From NCBI RefSeq assembly GCF_918797505.1, contig NC_092796.1, positions 53,102,851 to 53,166,850 on the forward strand: DNA of 64,000 bases, given 5' to 3'. A model generated the notes under the pieces. It saw only the letters and a list, made by a program, of their open reading frames with translations. It was not told the origin of the DNA and made no database searches. The position numbers and the translations under genes are program-made. Source of the DNA: Bemisia tabaci. Its lineage: Eukaryota > Arthropoda > Insecta > Hemiptera > Aleyrodidae. Positions 1 to 14,300 of this stretch are shown here, in pieces; within the stretch, counting starts at the first letter, position 1; each line of letters begins with the position of its first letter.

Positions 1-114
1 ATGTGAAAACTACAAATAGGAGTTGACATGCTACACAAAATTTTCAGACAGATCTATTAAAAAATCGGTACGGGGCACATAACATAGGACAAAGGGACCG
101 ACATTACATTATAC

Positions 115-228
115 CTGAAGATCGAGCTCTAACTCGGAGGCTTTCAACTCCCACTGATGTATTTCTTTTCTCATCTCTTTGTCTTTTAATTTCAGGTTTT
201 CTTCTGCAGTCCTCCTGATATTTTCTGC
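115..228 (-). CDS. MTCL-like exon 26 (last in window)
   Basis: 114 nt, phase 0/0. It encodes AENIRRTAEENLKLKDKEMR and ends ASELELDLQ|GTATAA. The frame stays open into the donor, so more exons lie to the left of position 1; bases 1-114 are intron. Confidence 0.85.
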
Positions 229-3200
229 CTGATGGCAAGTAATCAACGTTTAGAAATAATTTTAAGGATTAGCTGTTCCTAATAACAACTTCTAGATATG
301 TAACATTTTGTCTCCTAGTTTGGAGGAAGATCACCATTTATGTTCCCCCATTCAAATTTTCCTAACTAGGGGTTGATAAAATGCTTAATTTACTTCATTT
401 TCAAAATTAGTCAATGATTTTCAGTGCTTTGGATATTTTCCACTCCTTTCACCATGTATTGACAAATTACAACATTTTCCCTTATCAGTTATTTGTAGCT
501 TCCTCAAATTTAAAGTATTCAAAGGGAGGAAAAAAATGTTGGCGATCAGATCAAACTGGCCATTCCGCTAAGAGCGCAAAATTGCTGAGATTAATGAATT
601 ATTTTACAGCAATCTCAAGAAAACTTTTTCAAGAGATGGGTTATCGATCCCTAATTTCTCATTACTAGTGGATATCTTCAGAGACTTTTGTTGCTCTTCC
701 CGAAACCATTATGAAATTACCAGTGATAAACGCACATTAAAATGTATCCATTAAATTTGAAAATAAGATGCTTAAGAAAAAAAAATCATAAGTAACTTAA
801 ATATTCACGCCGCAAAGATGTTTAGTTTTTTCCTTCTTCTTTTTTTCCAATTTTTATAAGTTTTGTTAAGAATGGTGATAAAAAATACCTGGACTCAATA
901 TTCTATTTTGATCATGAAAATAGTAAAAAAATAATAGGTCGATGGCATGGCTTTTTAAAATGAATACTATGATCCTCCTGTCAGAGAATGATCAGAAAAT
1001 AGTGATGAAGTTATATTGCTGGTATAACTAACAGGGAATTCTCATTTCACCTTAACTACAATTAAAAGAGCTTGATGCAAATACGGTCCCCCCCCCCCCC
1101 AAATTTTCAGACCCCCAAAAAATTTGAATTTCAGATAGCAACAGCAAAAGATCATATTTCAAAACTAGATAATATAAACATTTGTAGATATGAAAACAGA
1201 CTCAACTGACAGGAGACTCAAATTCTTGAAAAACAAATGAGAAGAAAATTAATAATAATAATAGATAGGTAGAAAAAGAAAAATATTGAGACATACTTCT
1301 GCTAATTTTGTGTGAAGATCAATGTTTTGCTTCTTCAACAAGGTCAGCTCTTCTCTCGTTCTCTTCAATTCTGCACTCACTGTTGCATCTGCTTTACTGC
1401 TTAAATTGATGAATTTCTCTTTTTCTTCTTTCAGTTGCTTTTCCTGTAAGTGATGGTAAAAAACTAAAGTGATTATTTAAAAAAATAAGTCAATGCGTCT
1501 AATGAACAACTATTTTCAGGCCAATGAAACTACCAGCAACTAAGCATTTCAGTACCCAAACATGAGTGACCATAAACAGGAAAAGGGACCTTCATTCACA
1601 AAAAGGTAAAATTCAAATCGGTACTAAAGCATAAATATGTGTTTAAGGAACACATTGGTTGGGACAAAAATACCTCAAAATGCGAAAGTAAACAGGAGTT
1701 ATAGCTACTTGCAGTTTCCAATTTGAAGAAAGTAGCTTCAAGAAAAATGTGTTTAACATCCTGAACTGCCAAATTCAAATCATGAAATAACCGAACTGAA
1801 ATACAACTTTAGGCCCTCTACTAGTACGGAAATAAAATTGACTGCTCCCAAGTTATATTTTCTTCGAAAATCTGATTTATGCACAAATCTAAAAAAAAAT
1901 TGCTTAACTGAAAATATTGCCTCTGCCCCTTGTCCCATGGAAAAACACCATAATATTAGATAAAATAAAAGATAATGAAGGTTTCTCAAAAATATTGCTA
2001 ACAGTCACATGGGACCTCGCAGCCTGAGAAAAAATTGAACCGGGCTTAAAAGTTGAATTTTTAGCTTTAACCTAGATGATGTTCAATGCAATGACTTAGA
2101 GAAACTTAATACGTGGTCCATAAAATCATGGTGTTAAACTCACCGATTTCATCATTAATAAAGGTTAAAATACTGAGGGTTGTATTTCCCCCTCTTGAAA
2201 AAAGGCAAGTTGCCCATTTTTTTTTCAGTCATATAACAATCGACCTCCACTGGTCAGAGTTTAAAAAAAGTATTATCATTGAAATCAAGAAGTTGTACGA
2301 TATGAATTTGGTTGAACATTGTACAATGTGATTATAGCGAGGAGGAAGAATTGACCAGACAATTTTAGGTTTTTAAATTGCTCTTCGTCAAAGATTGAGG
2401 ACAAAATGGATTACCAATGATATTATATTCCCTTGTTTCCTCTGCATTTCCAAACTCAGATCTTCTTTTTCAGTAGACAGTTGCTCTACTTTTTTGAGCA
2501 ACTCATCTTTTTCAATCTGAAAATCTGCAGAAATTTTAGTTTGAGAAGATTCCAGGGATTTTCTTGCACTAACGGCTTCTTCCAACTGGAATGAGAAAAA
2601 AAACATTATCAATCGGTGATTAAAAAGAGGAAACAATCAAGTTGCCACAATAGCAAACACAATATGTAATTTAGTTCTGAGTTGAATTAAATAAAAAAAA
2701 ATGGGATACTTAAACAGCACCTCTGAACTTAAAATTTTTTAACAGGAACAGATGAAAAACTTATGAGGAATTGCAATACATTAAAATTTATTGCATTTTA
2801 CTTTGATTCATTCTCTTTTTCTTGTCACAAATTCCCGCTCAAAAGCAGAATTTCCTTGATATTGAGAGCTTAAATAACAAGAGCTTTTCTTATAACGAGT
2901 TGGTTTTTAGCAAGCAAACAGACTTTGGGAAAAGATTTTGGTGTTTTTTTTTCTTTTGGAGAGGCTTACACTAATCTGTTTAGACTTGAGATCTTGAGAA
3001 ATAACTGCAAGTCTCTATAGTTGTTCTTTGTAGAAAACTAGACTTACTTGTTTCTCTAATTTTGATACTTTTTCTTTCTTAGCACTTAATAGTTTCTCAG
3101 ATTTTTTGTGTTTGTCTTCCAGTTCCTTCAATTTAATTTCATACTCGGCGGATTTTTGAGAGATATCTTTGAGCTGTGGAAAAGCAAATAAGTGTAACAT

Positions 3201-6200
3201 ACAGGTAATTAGTGACAAAAAATATTCTGTAAAAGTTTAAAAATTCTGATAAATACAGATGTCCTTCTAATGAACAGCCAGGGCTGACCGGATTAAGACC
3301 CAAATGAAAAACACCTCTCTAGAATGCAGTTTCCTTGATTTGCTTAATCTTCATAAGCAGCGCATAACATATCCATTTGTAGTGAGAGTAAATTTTAAAT
3401 AAAGGCTTCCTTCAAAAAGAAGAAGAGAAAAGAGGAACAGAGTAAGCTTTCTTTAGAAAGCCAATAGGAGGAAAAGTGTCTTCTTAAAGCTGCCCAGTAA
3501 GGTCCATATTTTTTCTAAAACTTGGTCTTATTTTTTCTAACTTTGGGTGCAAATTTGCACCCCCAAGTTTAGAGAAAATGTGGCCAACACATCAAAAATT
3601 CTTCAAAAACCTGCGAAAATTGAACAACTCTGCCAAAGAGGGTTTGGCATTTCAACAGAAGGCAAATATCCACTTTGATTGTTCAAATGGTAGCAGCTGA
3701 TGAAAATGATGCTTTTAAGTTTAGATTACAATTAGTATTTTGCAGTCTAGTAATTTCGCAGTAACTTCATTGGAGGAATTTCATTTTTTCCTAGTTTTGG
3801 TGCACAATGTAAATTATTTAGTCAATTAGAATGTTTCTTCGGCAAAAACTCAGGAGTATTACAAACCTCTTTTTTTAGTTTATTGTTCTCTTCCTCAAGA
3901 GCTTTCATGCCCTCTAAATTTTGCCTCAAAATTTCAACTGACTTCTTCTCTGCTTCAAGTTGTTTATTAAGAGACTCGAATTGTTTTCCTTTCTCTTGAG
4001 TATTGGTCGTCAAAGCCTCTACAAGATTACAACAGAAAACAACAAGATCAGAGTGAGTTAAATTTTAAGAGATTGTTTGCAATGACAGTATTATCAGGTC
4101 AACAAATGTAGAGTGAGTTTTTTCAACAATTTTTTACTATCACACTTTTGGAAAGTGGCAGAAGTGCACACAATTCACTGGAATTTTCCTAGATTTTTTA
4201 AAAAAATATTGAGCCTTGAAAAACAAGTTCGAAGTTGCATATTTTGAGCACCAATGTAAGTGGGCATTTCTGTGGGAGGGGGGATGGCATCCAAAAATAT
4301 CCCTCCTGCAATGGGCACACTCAGAATTGCACAATATCTGGGCACTGATAACAGCTGCACAGACCATTTCACTTGGGCACATCGCAATCGAGAGTGTGCC
4401 TGCGGAGGGAGGGATATTTTCATCAATATCTTCTCTTTCTCAACAATGCTCATTTAAATGGGAGCTCAAACTATGCAAGCTTGAAATTGTTTCTTTGCGG
4501 GTCAATACAGTTAACCCTCGTAAAATCAAAACATATTTCTGTAAGCAAGCATTTCCTCCTGTTGTCGTTCCTTAAAATCTTGTGGAAACACAACTGATCC
4601 ACATTCAGTGGTCACATAAAAAGATGTACGAAACTGAATCAGTCAACGGAGCATGAATATGCAAGAACATCACTGCCTTTTAAATCAATCATTTTTTTAA
4701 AATACTTACTGATTTCGGAGTTTAACCTTGTTATTTCAGCATTTAGTTCAGTCTTATCAAGCTCCAACTTCTTCTTGGCAGCTTCAATCACTTGTTTCTC
4801 AGATTCTAGTTTTTTCTTTTCTTGTTCTAGAAGGTTTTCAATTTTCTTACGATCTGAAAATGAAAAAGAGTTCTGAGAATTGCATATGACGTAAAAGTAA
4901 AAGAAGATATTACAGGAAAAAGTAATGAGTGTAGATTATACTAAACAGAAACTGAACTTCCGGGTATTTTAGAAGCCATATTGGTTGGCAAAGCCTAATT
5001 TTTAGGGAACTATTCCCAATTTTTAGGGGCCAAGATGTTTTTATTTACATAGCAAATGTTACTCACTTCAAAGAGTGCACCATCACAACTGAAACTAGAG
5101 CCGTTCATTTTATTTTTGTTTGATGGACTGAATCTGAGATAAAAGGAATACCCACATCATAGATTTTAATATACAAGAAATTGATATTTGGTGAGTTTTA
5201 TGAGAAACAGAACAATAGAATCTGCAGTAAATCATACCATTTTCAATGTTTTTCTTCTCTGTTGAAAGCTTCTCCTTCTCCTTGTCGAACTTAGCTTTCT
5301 GATCAATAACTTCTCTTTTCGTTGCTTCTAGGTTCTTCTTCAGTTCTTCTACTTCTTTCTTCAGCCTAGTTTTTTCAACATCGCTTTTGCCAGATTCCAA
5401 AACTTTTGCACTGGCCACATCAGACTTCTGGAGAACGACTAAAATCTCACCTATTTCAAACATGCGTTCATAACTTAGCTCAATTAAAAACAAATGAATG
5501 TCCTTTATCAACCGCTGAGAAAAGTTAAAAATGGATATCAAAATTCTTCATTTATAAAAAACTGAAAAATAAGACGGAGACTTCAGTTTACCTTCTCCTA
5601 GGCTTTGATCATGGTTAACTACCTATCAAACTACCTCTGATCATCATAAAAATCTATCTCTTCATTCCACATTACCTTACATAGTTTCTTTCACCATTTT
5701 CTAAACAACAGTATTTCAAACACAAGAAAATTGACCTCACAGGAGTTTTTCATGTTCTTCCATCAGAAAAGAACGACACATTTTATTTTGTGAAAAAAGT
5801 ACTTCAGTATTTAATCGATGCTTAGCAAAAATTTACATTGATTTTTATGTAGAATTCAAATGACCGTCATCTGATTGAACTGTCTCTTTGTTTCCAATTT
5901 TTTTTTCTTTTTTGGAAAGCTGCAGTCCATTCCTTTTTTCAAGTGTAACATCTTTGACCCTTGTCATTATTAGAGATTATCATTATTCATATTGTCATGG
6001 GAACGGAGTTCCCCATGATATTAGAATCGTTCCGTTGCTTTCGCTATGGGATTCCCTATACCTCTGCGACCTTGAGCGTTTCGCCCAGTCTCCGATTTTT
6101 GGTTGATTTTCCGATGTATCAAAAACCGTTGTATTTTTTAGCCAATCATGTCTCTACGTCAAGTTGTGTTGATTGCTAAAATTCGCTTTCAGCGAGTTTT

Positions 6201-9200
6201 TTTCTACCTTGAGATGTCGTGTCTGACTGGTAAATCTGCGCAGAACCACGAAGTTCCGTTTTTAGGCAAATTCTTTTTTTTGGGAGGTTCTGATTGGTTA
6301 TTTTTCGCCATCAGTTTTCTGTTCGTTGGTGCAAAAGATCGCCTACCTCGGTGCTCTTGAGAAGCCGCCATTATCCCACCTCAAATTTGAAAAATAGAAG
6401 TAAAGAAATAATAACCATCGTACAAGGTGGAAAATTGTTCTGGAGGACTCGTTACGGATATATGAGCCAAAATCAGAACTCGATTGATTGATTTAATCCA
6501 TGAATACAGAAATATTGCCTCAGCTTACTGCCGCGATAGCAAATGCATGGTGAGATGAACCTTGAGACACATGATAGCATAGGTAAACAATGTCTCACAG
6601 AGAAAGGCGCTTAGCTCATTTCTTTCATATCCCCGGAGCGTCGAAAACAACTCTTGTGATAAGCCCCGCCCACCGTCAGAGTCTTTTGTATGCTATTTTT
6701 ACGCCACGATCCGCGGAGCCGTGATAGCCTGGTTGACTAGGTCGTCACATTTTTATACCAATCCACACAGGTCAGTCATTGCGCAGCTTTTTTGAAATCC
6801 ACTCCCCCGCCCGGCCCTAACTCGCAGCACTCATTGTGACGTACTATTGAGTGCACCCATAAGAAATACATTGTATGCACTCAATACTACGTCACTGCGC
6901 AGTAGAGTACCAAAATTCGTCCTCGGGAATGACTGACCTGTGTGGATTGGTCTTGAATGGAACAAAATTTAACATCAAATAAATGTAACAAAATTTTAAC
7001 AAACAAGTAAAAAAAAAAGAAACAGTAAATGAAGAACTAAGACTTAAGACTTAGGGGACTACATTCAGGCAATTTAGGGATTGGGGAGATTTGCGTCGAG
7101 ATATTCTTTTAACTCGTAAAAAGGGTTTTCTATGAAGTAATTTTTTATGTTATTTAGGAATAGATTTGAATTTTCTGATTTAATGAAAAGTTCTTTTAAT
7201 GGCTTGGGAAGCTTGTTAAAATATCTGATACCTCTGCTTTCTAAGCTATCCCAGTCTACTTTTTCCCCCCGTTTTTTTTCAATTTTTGCTAGGATATTTC
7301 TGGTTTGTATTTGATTATTAGTAATTAATTTTTCTTTGATGATGTAGCCTAATTTAATTGATTCCTTTATTGTTGAATATATATACCTAGAGAAGACAGT
7401 CATCACATTGAACTCTGGGAATAGTTTTCTACAAGAGTCAAATTTTTTTTTGTTTGCAATAATTCTTAAGATTTTTTTTTGAGTTAAAAGAATATCTCTG
7501 GCACCTGTTGTATAGCCCCATAATTGTATGCCATAGCTAATTATGGAATCCACGTTAGAATGGTAGTAAAACATGAGGGACTCCCTATCTATTTTCCTAT
7601 TAAGTTTCCTAATAGCAAATGCCCTACTTGCAATTTTTTCCTCAATATGTTTTGCGTGAGAATGCCAATTTAGTTGTTGGTCAATGAAGAAGCCCAAATA
7701 TTTCACTGTTTGATTTGTCTGAATTTCCTTATCACCGATTTTGACCGATTGAAAATCTAATATATTTTTAGTGAAGTTTAATATAAAGGTTTTAGCAAAA
7801 TTTAATTTTAGATTATTATCCTCTACCCATTTGTTGACTCTATCGATGACCCATTTAATTTTATTTTCTATATCCACCCCTTTAACTACCACATTGATGT
7901 CATCAGCGTAGATTACTGTTTGAAGGTCAATTCCATTGTCCTCTAGAAAATCTGGCAGGTCATTTATGTATATAAGAAATAAAAGTGGACCTAGCAATGA
8001 GCCTTGGGCTACGCCAGCGGTACTAGGTGTGAAATTGGAATGATATTTTCGGCCATTTTTCGATACTTCGGTTGTTTGAAATCTACCGGAGAGGAAACTC
8101 CGAACCAACTTACAGGCTTTAGTGGAAAAGCCATATTTTCTTAACTTTTCAATTAAGATATCGTGATCAACTAAGTCAAAGGCTTTCGACAGATCAAACT
8201 GTATGCTTACGATTGACTCTTTAGAACAAGCATTTTTTAGTTGCCTTATTTGGTTTAGGAAGGTCATGACCGCTAAGCCTGTATTTTTTCCTTTTCGGAA
8301 TCCAAACTGCGATGAAGTAAACAGATTGTTTTTTTCAAAATAATCATAGATTTGATTGTATAGAACTTTTTCGAGAATCTTTGACAAAAAAGGAAGTATC
8401 GCAATGGGACGATAATTTTCCAGATCTTTTTTGGAGCCTTTTTTATGTAGCGGGAGAATTTTGGTTAATTTTAATGATTCCGGGAAATTCTCTGTGGAAA
8501 TTGTTTCGTTTACTCCTTGAACTATTGGATCCAGCAGAAGTTCCAAATTATCTAACAGTAATTTGTTGGGAAATTCATCCAAACCAACTGCCGCTTTTTT
8601 GTTCAGTTGTTTGATAATATTTTGAACTTTATACTTTGTGACGGATTTAAAATCAAAGGAATTTTTGTTTTTATTTTTATCTCTCATTAAATTACGAGCT
8701 AGGGCTGGACTTCCTGTTTTGGGAAATTTTGCCCTGATGTTCACAAAGCTGTCATTAAATTTGTTCGCAATTTCTACTGGATCATCAATTAGCTTCCCAT
8801 CCATCAGGAGGTCACTTACATTTTCGTAAACGACTTGACATTCTAAATCGTTTTTGATGACCTTCCATACCTCTGCATTTTTTTTACTGGCAATGGCTGA
8901 CTTTATGCGCTCAACATTTTTTGAGTATCTACAATTACTTATGAGTTTTTTTATCTTTTTATTTGCTCTGTTTACTAATTTTTTATATTTTCTCAAATTG
9001 TGGAACTTGAAGAGTTCCCAGTTCTTGTTTTTTTCTTTGATTAATTCCCCTAGTTCAATTTTTTTTAGAGATGGTAGCTCAAAATTATCTGTTTTCATTT
9101 TTTTCACTTTCAGCGGGAAACTACTGTTGTAGTTTTCTACAATAGATTCATGCAGTTCTTGTAAAGTTAATTGTTTTTTCGATTTTATGTAGTCACCTAT

Positions 9201-11283
9201 GGCATTTTTAAAGATAGTGTTATTTCTTGCAGAGAAATATCTTTTCATTATGGGTTCTGTCTCATTACCTTTTAGCTTTGTTTGTGAGGCAATACTACAA
9301 TGGTCGCTTAGAGTGGAGTCAAAGACATTTATATTCCCTATATCAAAATTTGAAAGACAGTTGTCAAGGAGGGTTTTGGAGTTTTTTCCTATCCTTGTGA
9401 ACACATTTTCAACATTGAGCTTTAGATTAAAGGATTTGGCCAACAACCTAAAAGAAGCGTTATCTTTGCATTTCGAGTCGTTCATATCGACATTGAAATC
9501 ACCGTAAATGGCTACTGTATTTTTTTGCGGTTTGAGTTCGTTAAGCAATTTTTCCATATTACTAAGAAATACCTTGAAATTTCCTTTTGGAGGTCGATAC
9601 ACTACAAGAATAAAAATTGGTTTTAAAAGTTGCACTTTTTTTATTGAGGTCACTTTGATACCTGTTATTTCAAATTCTTCTTCAATCGCTAAATGCTCAA
9701 AATCTAGTTGGTTATAATTTACCTGTGGAGAGACATATATGCTTGCTCCACCCCCCCGTTTTACTTTGCGGTTAAAGGAAGACGCTAAAGAGAACGTTTC
9801 TAGCTTAATAATATCCTTGACTTCTTTTATCCAGTGCTCAACAAAGCAGAGAATGTCAATTTTACTGCATTTTTCCTTAATTTCTACAAGTACTTCTTCA
9901 TCTTTATTCCTTAAACTACGTACATTATGAAAGTATACATCTAGTTGTACCTCATTCCTTAAATTGTTTTGCCGCATTTTATTTTCTAGCTTGGTTTTTT
10001 GAGACTGGATGAGAGAAATGAATTTAGTACCTAATTCAACTGTGGGCACAGTTACGTCTAAGGCATTTAGTTTAAAGAATTTTCTCTGTCACTCTTGTTC
10101 AAAATTAAGGATGACAGTTTTTCTGCGATTAGGTCCTTACCAAGGCTATTTAGGTGTATACCGTCTACCGAATAATGTTCCCTACTCATAGGCGTGTTTA
10201 TAAAATTACAATGCTTGTATTTTTTACTAAACTGAATTAACTCTAAATTAAATTTGTGGATCTCTTTATTAACAAACGCATCTTTGCTGTAATCTATCCG
10301 GTATGGAATTGCTAGAAAATTAATTTTTGTCTTACTATGTTTCCTTAGAAACATTTCAATTTCATTTATGGCCTCTTCCGTTCGTCCCTCATACACATCA
10401 ATTGCCCCTGCTGAGATAACCACATTATCTCGTGGGGAGATTCCATTTAGGTTGTCCGAACAAATATACCATGTACGAGCGCCACCGGAAACTTTACTCT
10501 CAAGCTTGGTATTCCTGAATTTGTTTCCTAATTTTTGCCTAATGTTTCTAACGTGGCTGTCACCAAGAATATAGAGTTTGGAGCCCCCGGTTTCCTTCAT
10601 TGTATCTCTATTGGTTTTGACATTATTGTCTTTATTTTTAGCTTCCCTTTTTATGAAAAGGAGGGGGCAATAGGCAATCGGGAGTTCGATACCCGACGAT
10701 GGGTGTTACTTTTTAATGGTTGTATTGAATGTTTTAGACTAATCATCAAAAAATAATTAATACTAGATGATAAATGTACGAACATTTTCTCGTGAATTAA
10801 TATGTTAAACATAAATACTGGAATATACCTCCTTCATATAATCAGCCACATGTTCCCCCACATTAATGACGTTATTTTCTTTTTTCAATAAAGTTAATTT
10901 GCATTCAACGTTCGTAAGTTAAGCAAAAAGTACCTATTGATACAAATAGAAAGACATGAAAATAGTATGTCTAACATTTCAGTTGTTTTTTTTTTATTTA
11001 TTTTTTGTTTTTTTGTTTTTTCAATAAAACAAATTGACTGGGACTAGAATCATTGTATCTCTGAAGACAAAAGCTAAGTTTTTTGATACAGAAATACTAA
11101 TATATTCATCCTTCATATAATCAGGGAGATGTTGACCCAAATATTGATGTATATTTTCTCTGTTCGCCCAAATTAATGATGGTATTTTCTTTTTTCAATA
11201 AAATTAATTTACATTCCACGTTCTTAAAGCAATATTTTCTCCAAAATTCAGCAAAAAATAACAATTTATACCTACGCATAAAG

Positions 11284-11314
<31 letters not shown>

Positions 11315-14300
11315 AGCAATGACATGAAAGTAGTATAGGTAGTACACATCTAACATTTCAGTTACATCTATTTGAATGAAAAAAATGGCAACTTAGGAAG
11401 CACATAGGTCACTTATGATGCGTATTCGGGCATATGCGTAGAGTAAAAATATCATACTTTACGCCGAAAAAACGAAACTGAAAGTTAAATGCGTTAACTT
11501 CCAAAAACCATACATAATCCAACGAAAATAAATAATTGGTAAATAACAGCTTTCTTGTATGCAAAGAAAAAAAATTAAAATTGTTAAAAAAGAGATGTCG
11601 ACACAAAATTACATAGCCCCTTCAATTCTGAAGATACTACAAACGAACTGTACCTTAACATTTTCATATCCCAGAAGCAAAAGTTCCCATGACGAATATT
11701 GCTATCGCTAGCGATTGCAAAAACCAACTTGTTTTTTCATTACAAAGGTCACTGTCTTGTGCTAAAAACTTATTTTATATTTGAAGATATGGCACAAATT
11801 ATGGGGAGAAAGTGACTTACTAATTTCATTTTCTAAATCTTCGACCATTTTTTTGAGTTGACTCTTTGCCATGAGGTCGGTTGGTTTCTTTGGTGTACGT
11901 TTTAGATATAACTTGACACTGTCAGTAACTGGATCCTCTTTCAGCCTTTTTAAAATGCTTTTCTCAGACTCTAACTGTAAAACAAAAAATCAAACAAAAT
12001 AATTACATGAGTTAAATGCAAAGCAAGGAAGGCAACTTTTAAGCACAGAAAGTTATTTGAGTCTTTTGCTCATAGATTGTACAAGATATCCCTCAAATAT
12101 AGCAAAAAGACAACAAAGTAAACCATCTTTGCCCCCCCCCCATAAAAAAAAAGAAAAAAAAATATGCTTGAACTGAAACACGTACCAAAATTAAATCACA
12201 GTAGTGAAAATAAGTTTGAGCTCTTGATAAGAACTGTACAAAAAAATGTACAAATAAAAAATCTGGGTCTTTTTTCGATACATTGTATGATACATTGAAC
12301 AGATGTCAAAGTTATTATAGATCAAGCATTTTCTTTGTTTAATTATGTCCATATTGCAAGTCACTAACAGTGCTGAGTATGTTGTTGAAACTTCATGGAG
12401 GAAACATGATGCAAAAACCAGTTTTAGCATTTATATCTATGAGCACACACAGATGGTAAAACTGTCAAACTTGCTTATCTTGATTTATATTGGCTTTGAG
12501 TTAGCTGCATACATTAGTTATAGGAAATGTACTTCATCCGCTTCCAAAATCTTTTTATACAAAATTGCGAGGTTAGCCGAAGACAGTACTATTTTCATAT
12601 ATTTTGGTGCTAATTGGCAAAAAACATGTCTTGCTTGCATTTTCACCCTTGACAGTCTAAGTATCATACTACATAGAAAATGAGGTGTTCAAAGGTTACT
12701 CAAGCATAGCATTGCATCATTTCTAATTACCACTGCCGCTTTTGAAGCCCTGCAAATCTTACGATAAAATGTTGGTCACTGATTAGAATTCAGTTTTTTT
12801 GTCATAATGCCCATCAATTAAAATTATTTTCAAAAATTTTTGCTGACCAATGAGGAGCATCCTGTTGTAAGTATCATCAAGATTTGTTGTAACTTTTCTA
12901 CCATCAACTATTAGGGACGAGACAGTTTTATTGCTGTCCTAAAAACTTGGGTTTTCAAGGATATATGGTTCGACAGTTTCACAATCGACATGTGATCTCA
13001 TTGGAATCCTGTACTATTGAATGGTTCAAATGTTCATAGTTTTAAGAAGAAAATTCCAACACTTACTTTGGAAATTTGCGACTTCAACTTATCAACCTCA
13101 GATAAATCATTAGAGCTTTTACTGCCATTTTTACTACCTTCGAACTGTTGAATCTGCAAGTAAAATTACGAGTGAGAATAAAAATATGAGAAACATGCAA
13201 AATAAAGTACATAAAGAGGGAATCCTGAAGTTAAAAGATAAAACTGTTTCTGCAAACTTAGTTAAGAGGGTCATATTATAATTTGAAAAAGAAAGAAAAA
13301 TTATGCATGAAGATGCAATATACATTTTACAGTTTAGGCGAGGGATGGGGAGTAAATTATTTATTTGAGAAATTTGAAAAATTAATTTGATTTTGAACTC
13401 TATGAAAAGAAATTGTTAAGTAAATGTCTTAGGAAGGCAGTAGCTTTGATTTGTAGGTTTCATTATGAAAACCAAATTTTCTTCTAGCATACAGTAAAGA
13501 AGCAATATAAACCTTTTTGTTAGCTTCTTCCAACTCTTTCTCCAAGGCTGCTATTTTTCCTTTGAGTTCAAACTGTGAACTGTTCACAAGTCCTCCTTTC
13601 TTGGAACCTTTGCTAAGCTGTAACTTTTTATTTTCGGCCAAAAGTTTTTCATAATCCATTTCTAGTGTTTGGTTTTTGGTCCGTAATATACTTGCTTCTT
13701 GCTCAACATTTTGTAGTTGACGTTTTAAGTCAATCGATTCACTAGCTCCATCTAAAGAACTGTTACAAAACAAAATGACATTGTTAACATCAAACAATAA
13801 GATCCAAGGAAATGAAAAAGCCAGCACTTAGGCAAGAAAAATCAAATAAAAAGAAGTCAATACGCACCAAGGCCATTTTTGGTTTTCAGACTCAAGTTAA
13901 TACATCAATTTAATGTATTTATTTATTTATTTTCTTCCGCCTTTAACAGGTATAGATATCAACACAATTCAAATATTTATACTGATGCTTCATAAACCGG
14001 ACCAGCTAAAACCAATTATATTCATTGAATGCAGATCTTATCAATGGCTAAGGTCCGAAAACGCATTTATCAGATTCAGAAATTGTAAGTCTCTGGTCAT
14101 GTTTAATTGTAGTTTTATTTTTTAAAATAGTTTTATTTTTTTAAATAGATGAAATTGAAAATTTGCTATTTCCAAAGTATTTCCATCGCTTATTCTAGAA
14201 AAACCATATAAAATTGCAAAGAAATATTTTGATTAGTTTTCTCTAAAGAATAAAAATAAGCAGATTTTTAAATGTTGTAATTGTCTGATGCACTTTCGCA

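Larger units (their letters stand above)
6955..10660 (-). mobile_element. CR1/L2-type LINE, 5'-truncated in ORF1, ORF2 intact
   Basis: An SGNH-esterase ORF1 fragment followed by an endonuclease/reverse-transcriptase ORF2 is the layout of CR1 and L2 clade non-LTR retrotransposons. ORF2 has no stop or frameshift over 991 codons, which suggests a recent insertion. The ORF1 frame stays open about 33 codons upstream of its first ATG, with charged, coding-like sequence (KREAKNKDNNVKTNRDT) and no earlier Met, so the copy probably lost its 5' part near 10,660. The 3' untranslated tail ends with AAATTTTGTT repeats, not a poly(A), and stops against a MITE at 6,951. Ends are estimates and I saw no clear target duplication. 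It sits in intron 19 in the same orientation as the host gene. Confidence 0.9.

Noticed and set aside
4140..4597. Several overlapping frames on both strands as a possible gene
   Set aside because: They lie in a diverged palindrome; frames on both strands mirror one another and no splice or family support exists.
8381..10191. Plus-strand frames of 60-100 codons
   Set aside because: Antisense shadows of the LINE ORFs.
10675..10705. A tRNA gene from the B-box-like GAGTTCGATACCCG
   Set aside because: No A box at the right distance and the T-arm stem does not pair.
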